A stretch of DNA of 64,000 nt from Circinella minor (Eukaryota; Mucoromycota; Mucoromycetes; Mucorales; Lichtheimiaceae): assembly GCA_016758965.1 (NCBI GenBank), contig JAEPRB010000103.1:62001-126000 (forward strand), written 5' to 3'. A program made the translations under genes and the position numbers. Below, piece by piece: positions 1 through 16,506 of the stretch. Position 1 is the stretch's first letter. Each line of letters begins with the position of its first letter. The notes under the pieces were generated by a model, which ran no database searches, was not told the origin of the DNA, and worked only from the letters and a program-made list of their open reading frames with translations.

Positions 1-3000
1 CGTCCAGTCAAAGTAAATATTGATATTATCATTGTTATGACAACACAAACATGTATATCATAACAACAGATATTTTTTTTTTTTTCAAAAACTAATCTAA
101 TTTAATGTTGTTTTTTTTTTCAAAGGTATTACGTGGTGGTATTTCACAACAAATTCATAATCGTCAATTGGTTGTGGGTGATGTTATGTTTTTAGAACCC
201 GGTGATATGGTCACAGTAGATTGTATTTATATTGAAGGGTAAAGTTTTTATAATTTTTATTCATTAAAATGAGAAATGGGTGTATGTAGAAAAAAAGAAA
301 AATAGATGGCTTGTTTTTTTTTTTTGTTGTACAAAACCAGGGTTTTTTGACATATGCTTGTGTAGCCATAACCTGCGATGTGACGAAAGTGCAACGACTG
401 GAGAATCAAGACCAGTAAAGAAAAGCACTGAAGGTGATTGTATCATTCTTAGTGGATCTAAAGTAACTCAAGGTGTAGGAAAAGTAAGTTACATATATTT
501 TTATCATGTGGTATATCTATTTTATTATGAATTATAAGTAATAATAAAAAAAAATGTTTACATGTGTCCTACAGATCGTTGTGGTTGCTGTCGGTGTAAA
601 TTCCTTTTATGGTAGAGCTATGACTGTAAGTTCATGAATTTTTAAAACCGATGCACACGCCGTATCATACTTAAAACTTTTTTTTTTTTTTTTTACAACA
701 AAAAACACTCAAAATAAATAAATACAGCTGATGCGCGATGCCGATGATGAAAACACACCATTACAATTAAAATTGAATGTATTAGCTGATCAAATTGCAA
801 AATTTGGATTTGTCGCAGCAGGTCTCATGTTTGTGTGAGTTGGTTTTTTTTTTTTTAGTTTTAAAAAAAGAAGATCCTAAATCACAATAACTTTATTTTA
901 TAAACAAGAAAACATAAAAATATAATTACCTCAAAACAAACAAACAAAGAAACCTTTTATAACATCTCTTTTAACCTAATTTGGACTTTTAAATTTTATA
1001 GTGTTTTGTTATTCAAATTTTTTGTTGTCAGTATGATGGATCATCATTGGATCACAACACATGAATTGTTTTCTGCTTTAATTGGAATTACTATTCAAGC
1101 AATTACTGTAATTGTAGTTGCTGTACCAGAAGGATTACCTATGGCAGTAACATTAGCGTTGGCGTTTGCAACTACTGAGATGCTCAAGGACAATAATCTG
1201 GTTCGCCATTTATCCGCGTGGTACGACATCAAACATGATTTTTTGTTTTATTTCACGCGCCCCATCTAACTACTCAAGTTCCTCTAGTTGAATCTAAAAA
1301 AAAAAAAAACACTAAAAATACTAATTTCTTTTTTTTTCGGTTCATAAAACATGTATATACTATAATAGCGAAACCATGGGTAATGCTACGGCGGTTTGTT
1401 CCGATAAGACGGGCACTTTGACAGAAAATAAAATGACTATTGTGAGTGCTGCTATCGCGGAAATACAATTCACTCATTTATACGATCTTGGACAATGGCG
1501 ATATAATGTTCACCCTGTAGCTATGGATCTAGCCATTGAAGCTATGACTATCAATTCAACTGCATTTGAAGGAAAAGGTCCTGATGGCCAATTAAAATTT
1601 ATTGGATCTACGACTGAAAGTGCCATGATTGAATTTACACAAAAATTAGGCTATTCTTATCAACATATACGCTCTTCTACCAAAGTGGTCTGTGTCTATC
1701 CATTTAGTTCTGAAATAAAAAGTATGACAACAATAATACAAATCAGAGAAAATAATGCAAGGTCTCCAGGACGTCACGGGGATTATCGATTATATACAAA
1801 AGGGGCAGCTGAAACAATTGTTCGCCAGTGTACCCATTTTATGGATAGTCGTGGAAGAGTTAGGCCGTTCAGTAATTATGCAAGAACTCATCATGAGGTA
1901 CTTATTAATCAATATGCCGAAAGATCATTACGTACGTTGGCTTTGGCGTATCGGGATGTTGATCAATCCACCTATAAATGTAAGTTCTCCGAAATATTAC
2001 TTTTTGCTTTTTTGTTGTTCATCATGTGTCATTTTTGTTTGTTCTGAATTTTTTTTTTTTAAATAATAACTTGTTTTATACTAGCCTTTAATCCAGATGA
2101 TGCACCTGTAGAAAATTTAATTTTACTCGGTATTGTTGGGATTCAAGACCGGTTACGTCCTGGTGTTATTGAATCGGTTCAAGCTTTCAGACGGGCGGGT
2201 GTGTTTATTCGCATGGTAACACACATATATACATGTATTTCTATTATCTAATCACATGACATTATATTTAGAACTACAACAATTAATAAATCATCTTCAT
2301 ATACTGCTATATTTATAAGATTACGGGTGATAATATTGAAACAGCTAAAGCCATTGCCAAGGAAAGTGGTATTCTTACAGCAGGTGGTCTCGCCATGACA
2401 GGTCCAGATTTCCGAGCACTAAGCGAACAGGAACAATTCAAAGTTATTCCCAGACTCCAAGTCCTCGCAAGGTCATCACCTATTGACAAGACCATTGTTG
2501 TATCGCGTCTCAAACAGCTAGATGAAGTTGTCGCCATGACAGGTGATGGTACCAATGATGGTCCTGCATTAAAGATGGCTAATGTAGGTTTTGCCATGGG
2601 TATCACGGGTACAGAAGTCGCTAAGGAAGCCTCAGATATCATTTTGATGGATGACAATTTCAATTCCATTTTACAAGCATTAAAATGGGGACGTGCTGTT
2701 AATGATGGTGTACGCAAGTTTTTAACTTTCCAATTAACAGTCAATATAGCTGCTGTCGTTGTCTCTTTTGTCAGTGCAGTTGTTTCTGAATCTTCAGAAA
2801 GCATTCTGAGTGCTGTTCAACTTTTGTGGGTTAATATGATCATGGATACATTTGCTGCGTTGGCTTTGGCAACTGAACCTTTATCGGATGATCTTGTGAA
2901 TCGAAAACCATTGTGCAAGAATAGTAATCTAGTTAATTGGCGAATGAGTCGAATGATTTTCGGTCAAGCTCTGTTTCAGATTGGCGTCAATTTACTACTC

Positions 3001-3582
3001 ATGTTCCATGGTCCAGCTTTGTTTGGATTATCTACTACTACGGCCGATAAGCGTGTCTTACGGACGATGGTATTCAATGTGTTTGTATTTATGCAAGTTT
3101 TTAACGAACTTAATTGCCGACGGATCGATGATAACCTCAATATTATGCGTGGCGTTTCACATGATTATTTGTTCCTAGTCATTCAAGCTTTAACGATCGT
3201 TGGTCAAGTATTGATTGTACAATATGGTGGACTAGCATTCAAGACAGTTCCTTTGAATATGAACCAATGGATTTGTACTGTGGCTATTGGATCTTTATCG
3301 ATACCGGCTGGTATTTTGATTCGTTTGTTACCGCCTCATATCACATATCTCTGGAGTAAAAACAATAATGACGAGTTTAAACATACAGTGTCTTATGCAA
3401 GATTACGATGGGAATGTGCACTTGAACATGCTACCAAACAAGTGAAAAATAATCAGGCTTTTCAAAGACTTATGGCTGCAACCGAACCATCCAATATGGA
3501 AATCATGGGGCACGTACGTCGAGCCAGTACTATCACCACAGCGACAAATGATAGAAATCGTACTATTAGTAAAAAATTATAA
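1..3582 (+). CDS. PMC1: P-type Ca2+-transporting ATPase, PMC1/PMCA type (5' truncated by window edge)
   Basis: Pumps Ca2+ out of the cytosol, in fungi usually into the vacuole, using a phospho-aspartate intermediate. Exons I place at 1-12, 126-238, 366-483, 575-625, 728-834, 1002-1220, 1369-1979, 2085-2215 and 2320-3582; all join in frame, giving 874 residues before TAA. Visible hallmarks in order: actuator TGES loop (about 400), VPEGLP in the membrane helix that binds Ca2+ (about 1125), DKTGT phosphorylation site (about 1400), KGAAE nucleotide-binding motif (about 1800) and [12 protein letters not shown] hinge (about 2540), followed by the C-terminal membrane helices. The PEGLP plus TTGES pattern and the overall resemblance favour the plasma-membrane/PMC1 subfamily over SERCA. 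The N-terminal region and start lie outside the window. No obvious C-terminal calmodulin site was assigned. Confidence 0.95.
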
Positions 3583-3740
3583 CAGCTATTCTTTCCTTTT
3601 CTTTGTATAACCAAATTATTATATGTAATCTTTTTTTCCGCATTCATTTTGTATCATACATTTTTATATATATATAAAAGAAAAAACAACAAAAAAAAAA
3701 AAGAAATAGATCAGGGAAGAGAGGAGGGAAAAAAATGATA

Positions 3741-3760
3741 TGTGTGTGTGTGTGTGTGTG
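3741..3760. repeat. (TG)10 microsatellite in convergent 3' spacer
   Basis: Perfect TG dinucleotide run between the 3' ends of the Ca2+-ATPase and eIF3d genes, followed by a poly-T run. The 263-base spacer 3583-3845 otherwise holds only AT-rich 3' untranslated sequence. Confidence 0.9.
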
Positions 3761-3845
3761 TAGGCGTGAGTGGGTTTGGATTACTTTTTTTTTTTTTTTT
3801 TTATAAAAAAAATTCATTTTATCAAAGGATGTAAAGAAAAAAAAT

Positions 3846-5809
3846 TTAGTTATCCTTTTCTTCACCTTCGGCATCATTATCAGATTCATCATCATTGGCT
3901 TCCAAATCTTCATTTGATACAGCATAAATACGAAGGATCGGTCGGTTAGGGTCCTTCAACAAAATGTATTGGCCTTCAGGAAGTTGAAGACACATATCAG
4001 CAACAGCCTTGACGATACCCCAACCATTGGTAAGAGACAAGTTCATTTGAGCAGCGAAATCCTTAGGCTTATAAGCTTGTGTACCCAAAACAACATGACG
4101 ATTGTTATTCTTGGGGTCTTGGCGGGCGACATAACCCAACTTGAGTTGTTCAGCACCAGCCAACATAGCTTGAACAGCCCATCGAGCTAATTTGGCAGCA
4201 TTATTCTTCATTTCAGCAGCGACAACAGCACCACGTTGAGAATCCAAACTCTTCTTCCAAGGAAGGGAGTTACCAGCACCTTGAGCATTAGGATCAAATT
4301 CATTCAATGCACGGACGGTCATCAATGTAGTTTGATTACCAGTCTTAACAGCAGCGTCAACTTCAGTACGGACCATCAAATACATACGTTCAGCATCTTC
4401 TTCAGCTTGACTGCTTGTCAAATCGAACTTTCTGTAACGGTAACCACATGAGGCCAATTTATCCTTAGTATCTTCCGATGCGAATGGGTTGGGGTTAGAG
4501 AATTTGTGTTGGTTCTTGTTATCCAAGACTTGACGTGCAAAGTTTTGGTTAATATATGTGGCTTCAGTGCTCAAAGCAGACCATGAGTTGATTGTATCTT
4601 TGTCAGTTTCGGCAGGTGGATCAGCAGCATTTTCATTAACGGTGATAAAATCAAAGACACCACCAGGTCGCTTATCCAAAATAACCTTGTCGTCAACTTT
4701 CTTTACAACAATATCCCATGGGTAGACGGTACGGGTGGAACACATCAACAAAGACAAGACAGCATCAGTGGCAAATACAGTAGCCTTATTATCTTGCATG
4801 AATTGTTGAATAATGGGATCTTCAGAAGTAGTAGTGTCGTATTTAACTCGTTCAATATGTGCCAATGGCTTGTCGTTCTTGGTGTTAACACGATCATATG
4901 CTTTGTTGTAATAGTTGACGGAACCGTAAGAAGCAACATCTTCAGCTTCAGGAATACCAAAGTTTAACTTGCTTAATCGACTGAATTCAATTTCATCCAA
5001 CATCTTCCAGTCAGCACCAATGTTGATCGAAGCGTTACGTACACGTTGAGGCTAATATTTAGAAATTTAAATTACAAAATGTCAGTTTGTACATTTATAA
5101 ATATATATATATATGTGCGTGTCTCCTATTATAATCCATTCTTTCCCTTTCAGTCAAAATTCACTTTTTTTTTTTTTACCTTGTCATAATCCTTGTAACC
5201 ATATCTTCTTCTACCTTGTTGTTGTCTACCACCACGTTGATTGACGGTACGGTAACCACCAGTATTGGTACGGGGTTCCTTGGTTTGAACACGACCACGT
5301 TGACCACCACCAGCAGCCTTGATGGCCATCTTCTTTGCATTAGCCGATCGGTTATCGACGACAGAGAACGACGATTCGTCTTCAGTATGAGTGTAAGCAA
5401 ATGTCGAAGCGAATGCGGCACCATAAGCTTGATGTTGATCTAGAAATATTTGTTTTAAGAAAATGAGTATATATTTAGTATATATGTATATATTTAATCA
5501 TGTAAACACCTTTTTTTTTTTTTTTAAAAAAAGCTTAAATTTTCAGAAATAATGACAGGTCAATTGAACTAGTAATTTACCTCTGTTGAAACGGTTGAAT
5601 CCAGAACGTCCAGTACGTCCAGTTACTTCACGGTTATCTTGTTTTTGAGCATCTGGATTTGTCCAATCAGCAACGCGACCGAGCTTATCACCTTTGCTAA
5701 AAGGAGCATAAGGAATATCTTGGAACTTGAGAGGAATCACATCATTAGTAGGACCCCAGCCACCTTGGCTTTCATAAACTTTGGGGAGTTGGAAATGAGG
5801 TTTCGACAT
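3846..5809 (-). CDS. EIF3D: Eukaryotic translation initiation factor 3 subunit D (eIF3d)
   Basis: Subunit of the eIF3 complex that binds the 40S ribosome and, in animals, the mRNA cap. Three exons read on the minus strand: 5809-5581, 5439-5180 and 5051-3846, giving 564 residues, close to the usual length of about 550. The N-terminus (MSKPHFQLPKVYESQGGWGP) is the typical eIF3d start. A Gly/Arg/Gln-rich stretch (RGGRQQQGRRRYGYKDYDK) lies before the cap-binding-like domain, and the tail is very acidic (DDESDNDAEGEEKDN), as in the family. Start is the first ATG of the conserved N-terminus. S. cerevisiae lacks this subunit while S. pombe (Moe1) and zygomycetes keep it. Convergent with the Ca2+-ATPase. 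Confidence 0.96.
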
Positions 5810-7262
5810 TATATATTATATATATATATATATATATAGAGAAAGATACGATTTTCCAGTGAAGGGGAACAAAAACGCAATTTTGTGTTCTTAAAAAAAA
5901 GACAGCTCGATCAAAGCTCATCCCCGCAAGCCACACACACACACACATACAGAGGTAGATTAACCGGAAATAAAAAAGGGCGCTGCGGTTAAATCTTTTC
6001 TTTTTGTCTCTCTCTCTCGCTCCTAAAGAATCACAAATGTTGCCATAGCAACCCATAGTAACAGGCAATTACCATAGTAACGAGAAAAACGAACCGTTTC
6101 TACATAAAGTTTATTATAGAGTATACATTTATTAAAAAATGTGAGCGCTCTCAGTCCCAGCTTATAATTTAATATGTAAAGAATATATCATCATTGGGTA
6201 TTATTAACATATATATAAGGAAAATTTGATTAAGTAATTTGAAGGCTAAATAATATTTTTCCTAAGTACATTATAAACAAGTGGCCAAAGAAAATGAATT
6301 AATAGTATCAGTAAAACTGTTATAATTTACTTGTATTGTTGGTTTGTGTGTATAATAAACAAAAACAATGGCATTCAATTTTCTTCCCATATTGTTCTAA
6401 AATGTAATTATTATATATGGTAAAATATATCATGGGGTTGCTTGCTCTTTGAATAATCAAATAATAATAAAAAAAAAAGAAAATATGATGTATACGTTTT
6501 CCACGTATTTTATTATCCTTACCCAAATAGATTAAGTGAAACAGTTTCTGTAGTGACTGGAAGTGTTATCGTATTATAAGCCGTATATATATCAACCTAA
6601 TACGTAATAGCCAAGAGAACATTCCCTTCACTAGGATTTTATTATATATTATCTGCCAGTATTTTATTGGACTTTGTAAATATATCTTTTTTTATTTTTA
6701 TTTTTTTGCTTTGCCTATAATAATGAAGCAACCATTTAAATCTTTTAAAAGTAATAATCAATTAAATATTTTCAAAGTTCTACATTAATAATAGGTACTA
6801 GTACATAAACTAATTTTTATCAAACTTATATATTTTTATCTGATTCTGATGGTGATGAGTGTATCTATGATAATTTCCCAAGATAAGATGACAATATCAA
6901 AATTATGTCTAACTATTTTAATCTAATATGAAGAAGAGCTTATATAGTGATAAAGGTAGAAAAAACTCCCATCAAACCTATATTAGTAGCTTTTTATATA
7001 CTCACATTCAGTCTATTTTGGATGATGAATTCAACGAATAGTAATTCATTTTGCTCTGTTATATTTATCCGCCTACTATTATAAATGAATATATAGGCAG
7101 TTCTTGTTTTTTTTATCGCATCTTCCTGATTACTATCAAGATTATTATTCGATCCGAATTTGACTCAACTTGGATTTTTCCAGGTTATTTTTTTTAGTTC
7201 CACACACATAAAATTCTCCCCTCCCCCCTCACTAGCTTCACGTACACTTTTGATACCCAACA
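5810..7262. other. Divergent intergenic region, eIF3d / snapin
   Basis: 1.45 kb between two divergently transcribed genes. A TA repeat at about 5818-5837 abuts the eIF3d start. An X-box array (6039-6081) lies about 230 bases upstream of it. Pyrimidine-rich sequence runs up to the snapin start at 7263. I see no further coding sequence; short AT-rich open frames here have no coherent composition. Confidence 0.7.
6039..6081. promoter_or_regulatory. RFX-type X-box array upstream of eIF3d
   Basis: GTTGCCATAGCAAC at 6039-6052 is a palindromic match to the RFX-family X-box consensus GTNRCC-N(0-3)-RGYAAC. ATTACCATAGTAAC at 6068-6081 is a second near-match. A half site CCATAGTAAC sits between them at 6053-6062, so CCATAGYAAC occurs three times in 39 bases. 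Fungal RFX proteins (Crt1 of yeast and relatives) bind such sites to control DNA-damage and ribonucleotide-reductase genes. Control of eIF3d, or of the snapin-like gene 1.2 kb away, is inference from position only. Confidence 0.65.
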
Positions 7263-7685
7263 ATGAGCAATAATAATGGTGGAACTGAACAAGGAATTGC
7301 TTCTTTACTTGCTCCAGTTATATTAGACATGGACAAAGCAATTACTGCTACACAACAAAGTCAAGATGAACTTGGCAAAGAAATTGAGCGATTAGTGGCT
7401 GGTAATAAATATAACATATTTCTGATGGCAATCACGCATTCAATCAAGTTTGCGTCTAATATGTATATGAATGTATAATAGAGAAGATAATAATAATATA
7501 ACATTTATATTCCATACATAGAACTCGAGTTATTTACAGAAATTGCAGAACCACCACGATTACAACCAGCACTTAATAAACTAACAGAAAGTCGGAAACG
7601 ATTAGCACTAGCTAATAAGCTGATGCAACAAACTCAGGCACGCGTTCAACGAATCGAATCTCAACTTTCTCCTCAACAGCAATAA
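7263..7685 (+). CDS. SNAPIN: Snapin-like BLOC-1/BORC subunit
   Basis: Small coiled-coil subunit of lysosome/endosome-related BLOC-1 or BORC complexes, which act in organelle biogenesis and positioning. Two exons, 7263-7401 and 7522-7685, give 100 residues. The spliced protein is helical throughout and matches the snapin layout: an N-terminal helix ending QSQDELGKEIERL, the intron, then a second helix with LNKLTESRKRLALANKLMQQ and a QARVQRI tail. Human snapin has SQVELREQIDNL and ARRRVVLVNNILQNAQERL at the same places. Without splicing the frame runs into an AT-rich intron and stops, so the intron is needed. Assignment rests on motif resemblance. Confidence 0.82.
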
Positions 7686-7809
7686 AATAATAAATAATAA
7701 CATATATAAAAGGATTTCTTATACATAAATTCGTCCCCCATTTTTTGTTATTTTCTCTCTCTCTTCATTTTATTTTAAAATTTAAAAAGTTTTATACATA
7801 TAGACATAG

Positions 7810-9832
7810 TTAAGGAGAGGAAGGTCTGTTATCATATAATATACCATGAGGTTGTTGTTGTTGTTGTTGTTGATACATTTCATAATTTTGTTGTTGTTGC
7901 TGTGAAGAAGAAAGTTGGTGTATTTGTTGTTGTTGACGTTGTTTATTTGCAGCATGATAATTGGCGGCAGATGCAATCAACGGTAATACTTCGGCCGGTA
8001 AACTATTCAATTGAAGACCAATAGCTTCTAATACAGAATATACATTATTTGGATTGATACCTTGTCCTTGTGGTATTTGTGATTGTTGACCTGTAATGTT
8101 ACTATGAGACGGAGGTGATGATGCTAATTGTTGTTGAGGTGGAGGTGTTGGTAATGAAGGTGATGGATCCCGTCGTTGTCGCTTAATAGGAGCGATATTC
8201 AAAGTACCTGTACTTCTTCGATGCTCAGCTACTGCTGCCGCTGCCGCATGATGGGCTGTTGATACAGATTTTTTTTGATGATGGTTATTATGTTGATTAT
8301 GATGAGCACTTCCGCTATTGACCGCGCTGGTACTTGTACGGTTGCGCTTCTTGATGACATCAGTCTTAAGTGAAAGAGGTCGTACGACACCATGCAATTT
8401 TAAGAATAATCCACATGCGTTACATAAAGGTTGTCCATTTGGTGACCTACGCCATAATGGAGTAGTAGTGGTACCACAATTTGTACATTTTGTCTTGCTA
8501 TCAGATTTACTATTATTGCTATTGTTATTATTGGTGCTGCTATTATTGCTATTACATAAAGATGGTGTTGATGTAGATGAAGATGGCGGTTTTTGATGAG
8601 GTGTTTTTTTCAAAGAAGATGATGATGTCATATCTATACTATATCGTTGCTGGTGACTTCGATGTGGTTGAGTGGAAGCTGCTGTTGCTGCTGTTGTTAA
8701 CGAGGATGATGGTGTAGATGATACTGAAGAAGAAGGAGAAGTAGGTGGAGAGTGGGATAAGGTATATTGTTGTAAAGGGTGCTGCTGCAATTGTGGTGGT
8801 GTAGTAGGTGGTGGACTTTGAATGCTGTTGTTATAAAAGAGTGTAAGTAATTCTTCAAAGCTCAGGCTTCCTGGATTCTGTTGAGTATTTGTCGTTACTG
8901 TATCAGCTGGCATAGGAGTAGCAGGGGCCGAACCCGGTGGTGAATACATGGCAGAATTGTGATGATTAAATGCAGTTGATGATGAAGAGTATGAATGAGG
9001 AGAAGTTGAGTATTCTGTTGGTAAAGCTGGAAAATGATGGTTACTATGATAAAGTGGTGAATCCTCTAATGGTGGTTGTGGGCGATGATCTAATGCCATC
9101 CGACCTATTACCGGCTCTTCTTCATGTGTATAATCATACGATGGAATGGTTATACTATTCGTCGAGGATAACTGTGGTGAATGGTGTTGTTCTGTAGCTC
9201 TTCGTTTTGCAGGCTATAGATTTATTACAAGTATAAAACAGGTACTGTTAGTTTTATTCATTTATTTTGCCTTCACACACACAGACACTTGATCATATAA
9301 TACTTACTGTACAATGGATATTATCCGCTTTAGCACTGCCAGAAATTAATACATTGTTACTTGGTTCTTCTCGTAAAAAGTCCATCATATAAGGGGGAGC
9401 CGAAGATGAAAGTAATCCCACAGTATCATCGGGTGATGGTGGTGTGGTTGGTTGTTGATGATGTATAGGTATAGGTACAGAGGATGAGTCATGGTCACTC
9501 CGGGGTTGTGATGTTATTGTTGTTGATGAAGATGCGACTGAAGAAGATGAAGAAAGTTCTTCATCTTGGCTTTGTTGTTTTTGCTTTTGTTTTTCCTCCT
9601 CCTCTTCTTTTTTTTTCTTGCTTAAAGTCATGGCCATCATACGCCATGTTAAATTTTCAAGTCGAGAACCATTCGGTAAAGTATCTTTTGCTTTAGTGTA
9701 CATTCTCCATACTTGACTCGAAAGCGGATCATCTTTAGGTGAATCTTGCTCTTTTTGATCATCATTATTTGTATTAAAGAGAGTATCGCTTAATACTTGA
9801 TCAGCAACAGTAGAAAGGTCTTTCTTTGGCAT
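7810..9832 (-). CDS. areA: GATA-type zinc-finger transcription factor, AreA/nitrogen-regulator class
   Basis: Nuclear DNA-binding activator, probably of nitrogen-source genes. Two exons, 9832-9308 and 9213-7810, joined in phase 0, give 642 residues. Exon 1 carries the fungal DUF1752 motif found at the N-terminus of AreA-like factors ([20 protein letters not shown], about residues 40-60). Exon 2 holds one GATA finger near residue 418, spaced C-x2-C-x17-C-x2-C, followed by [18 protein letters not shown], the basic tail typical of AreA. The rest is low complexity: Ser/Thr/Pro-rich, Asn runs, and a polyGln C-terminus coded by CAA/CAG repeats (7850-7945). The intron begins GTAAGTA and ends TATAG. 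The AreA class is strongly supported; the actual target pathway is inferred. Confidence 0.92.
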
Positions 9833-9995
9833 TATGAGTTATAGATGTATTTTTTTTTCGGTTCACGCTCAAATAGGTATATTTGAATATTTGAATATAT
9901 ATATATGTATGTATATGAAAATGTGAGAATTTAAAATGGAATAGGGAACACGCGCTATATGGATGTAGCTATGTGTTGTGTCTTTATGGGGGGAG

Positions 9996-9998
<3 letters not shown>

Positions 9999-10034
<36 letters not shown>
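9999..10034. repeat. (AG)18 microsatellite
   Basis: Uninterrupted AG dinucleotides about 170 bases upstream of the GATA-factor start codon. On the transcribed (minus) strand this is a CT tract, common in fungal promoters and leaders. Confidence 0.9.
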
Positions 10035-10042
<8 letters not shown>

Positions 10043-10715
10043 GAAAAGAGGAATTGGAAAATGGGGGTATTTGATTTATTTTATTTTTATTTTTATTGTT
10101 ATTTTACAAGTAGAATGACTTTGAAGCAAGCAAGGTTTTTCGGGTAAGACTCTTATTATAAATCACAACATAAAAAACTTGAGGGATCGCCTCTTGTAAA
10201 AAAAGAAATCACCGCAATAATAATCAACACCACCACAACAACATCATCTCCATGTGACACATAGGAAAAAAAAAAGAGCTGGGCACAGCAACCAAAAGTG
10301 CACCCGAGGAACCAAACATCATCATATATATATATATATATATATATAAACTCTAGAGTATAATACCGAAAAGGAAATTTGATGATAAGGATTACGAATT
10401 GAACAAATGACGAGCTAAATTGATTAAACTTATATACATAAATAATCGGAGGGAGTTCTGACAAAAAAAAAAGTGTGGCGATGAATGATCGAAACTGATT
10501 ATATTACTGATAATTATATTTCTAATTTTTTTTTTATCATGTTGAAGATTACATGTTAAATAATATTTGTGGGGTAAAAAAAAAATGGCACACACTTATA
10601 CATCATATCATACATATCATCATTAATTTATTTATTTTTTAGTTAATGAATCATCGGCTTTTCTTTCCTGTTCCTGTATTTCTTTTTTTTATTGTAAATT
10701 TTAATACTAATTGCT

Positions 10716-10717
<2 letters not shown>

Positions 10718-10751
<34 letters not shown>
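10718..10751. repeat. Homopolymer T(34)
   Basis: Thirty-four consecutive T on the plus strand, the longest homopolymer in the window. Length is prone to sequencing error. Possible nucleosome-excluding element of the GATA-factor promoter. Confidence 0.85.
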
Positions 10752-10752
<1 letters not shown>

Positions 10753-12037
10753 AATTCATGACTATGACATGTTGAATGGTTGGAGTTGGTTCTGATTAGT
10801 TTACTGGTGGGGGGGATGAAAACAGAATGAGAAAGGAGGATTTGTTACCCGATCGGCTCCGACTCTTTTCCATAATACATGTTGGTTGGTTTGCTTTGAT
10901 TAATTGTGCATCCATCGGACAAAATAAAATGGATGGTTGTAAAAAAAAAAAGGTTATGTCTGTTTATATATGTTTTTTTTTTCCTTTGTTTATTTTTTTA
11001 AAGATGATGGCTCTGTTTTATTATCTTATCGGGATATAGTTATGATGATGTTAATGATGATAAAGTAATAGTGAGAATGAATGAAACAAACATAAAAAAA
11101 AAGGTAATCTATATATAATATATAGCCGCTCTCTCCCCCTCTCTCTACTATCATGGCGATCCAAACAACTATATTTTGTACAGAAATATAGTATCAACCA
11201 TTGAACGCCCCCCAAAAATTTTATTTGTGTTCACTCATTTTTTCTTATCTATTCTGTATCCATATTAGGAAAGTACGTAAGGAAAAGCAAGGGCGAAATT
11301 CGTTATCTATTGTTACACAAACCGTGGCAGCGCGAGATATCATTTGCTTCAGCTCCTAAAACCTAATTCCTATGATCATTTGTTGTGTCGTTCGCTCCGT
11401 CGGATTCTTTTTACCCATTTTGCTATTATGACTTATATCATGCCGTTATGTATATATTATCATCTAAATATGAATAGTAATATGTGATACGATCGATTCT
11501 TTGCTATTCAGTTATCGGTCCTTAACCTTTTCTTGTACTCCTCCTTTTCCGAAAACTTTGATTTTATCATCCTTTGGTTGTCATGACAGTTAAAAACAGG
11601 TTAGATCAGTGCACTCCCTTCGTAATAATTGGTACAGTTCATTATAACAATAAATACTACAAAAAATAATTAGAAATGAAGCATTTCCATACTGTACAAA
11701 AAAATGTATAACGGGGATTTATATAAAAACGTATTAATTCTGAGTGATTATCTTAATAATAACACTATTCTTATTATTTGTTTTTATTTATCTGTTATCA
11801 GTAAATTACTAAATATACTTTTTCGTTGTACAAGGTACACACGGCAACACAACACGCAATCAATACACACGCTCCAATATAAATTCGGGTAATTTTATAC
11901 ATCACATGGCAATGATATTACCAAGAATAAGTAAAAAAAAAAGAGATGATTCCATATATATTATTTCACCGTTAATAAAAAAAAGACTAAATTATGATAA
12001 ACTATAACTAACTAAAAAACATACACAACAAATTATT

Positions 12038-16202
<4,165 letters not shown>

Positions 16203-16506
16203 TGTTTAAAAAAGAGAAAAAAAAAATGATAAATGTTCAAGAGAGAGTTGAGTATGAGGAAAAAAAATAAAAAAAAAGGTACGAAAAATAGAAAAATAAA
16301 AAAACACCTAATTTTTTTTGAACGCGAAATAGGAAAAAAAAGTTCGCGTATTTTCTTGTGACTTTTTAACAACTGAAACTATCATTTGATTTTATTGGAT
16401 GGAGCTGGACTACAAATTGATATCTACTTCCCCCCCATTCTTTCACTTCCTCTTTGAAAAAGTTACCTTTTTGGAAAGAATCGATCAAAAAAGTTTCTAA
16501 ATAATC
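16203..16506. other. Divergent promoter MCM4 / RBM22
   Basis: 304-base head-to-head spacer, rich in poly-A near MCM4 and pyrimidine-rich just before the RBM22 ATG. It contains a CGCGAAATAGG/TTCGCG-like stretch at about 16323-16347. GCGAAA-type sequence is compatible with an E2F/MBF cell-cycle site, as might suit MCM4, but I cannot establish that. Confidence 0.5.

Larger units (their letters stand above)
9833..12037. other. Long gene-poor spacer upstream of the GATA factor
   Basis: 2.2 kb between the GATA-factor start and the MCM4 stop, both on the minus strand, so it should hold the GATA promoter and long 5' leader plus the MCM4 3' end. It contains a GA tract, a 34-base T run, TA repeats (about 10323-10348) and several poly-A/T stretches. 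No open frame here has coding character, and I recognise no RNA gene. Confidence 0.65.

Noticed and set aside
9484..9696. Plus-strand frames opposite the GATA-factor exons
   Set aside because: They are antisense shadows of the low-complexity coding sequence and show no independent features.
11277..11287. GTAAGGAAAAG, resembling the branch-pairing part of U12 snRNA
   Set aside because: The short match is not followed by U12-like stem-loops, and I find no convincing Sm site. Probably chance; a covariance-model search would settle it.
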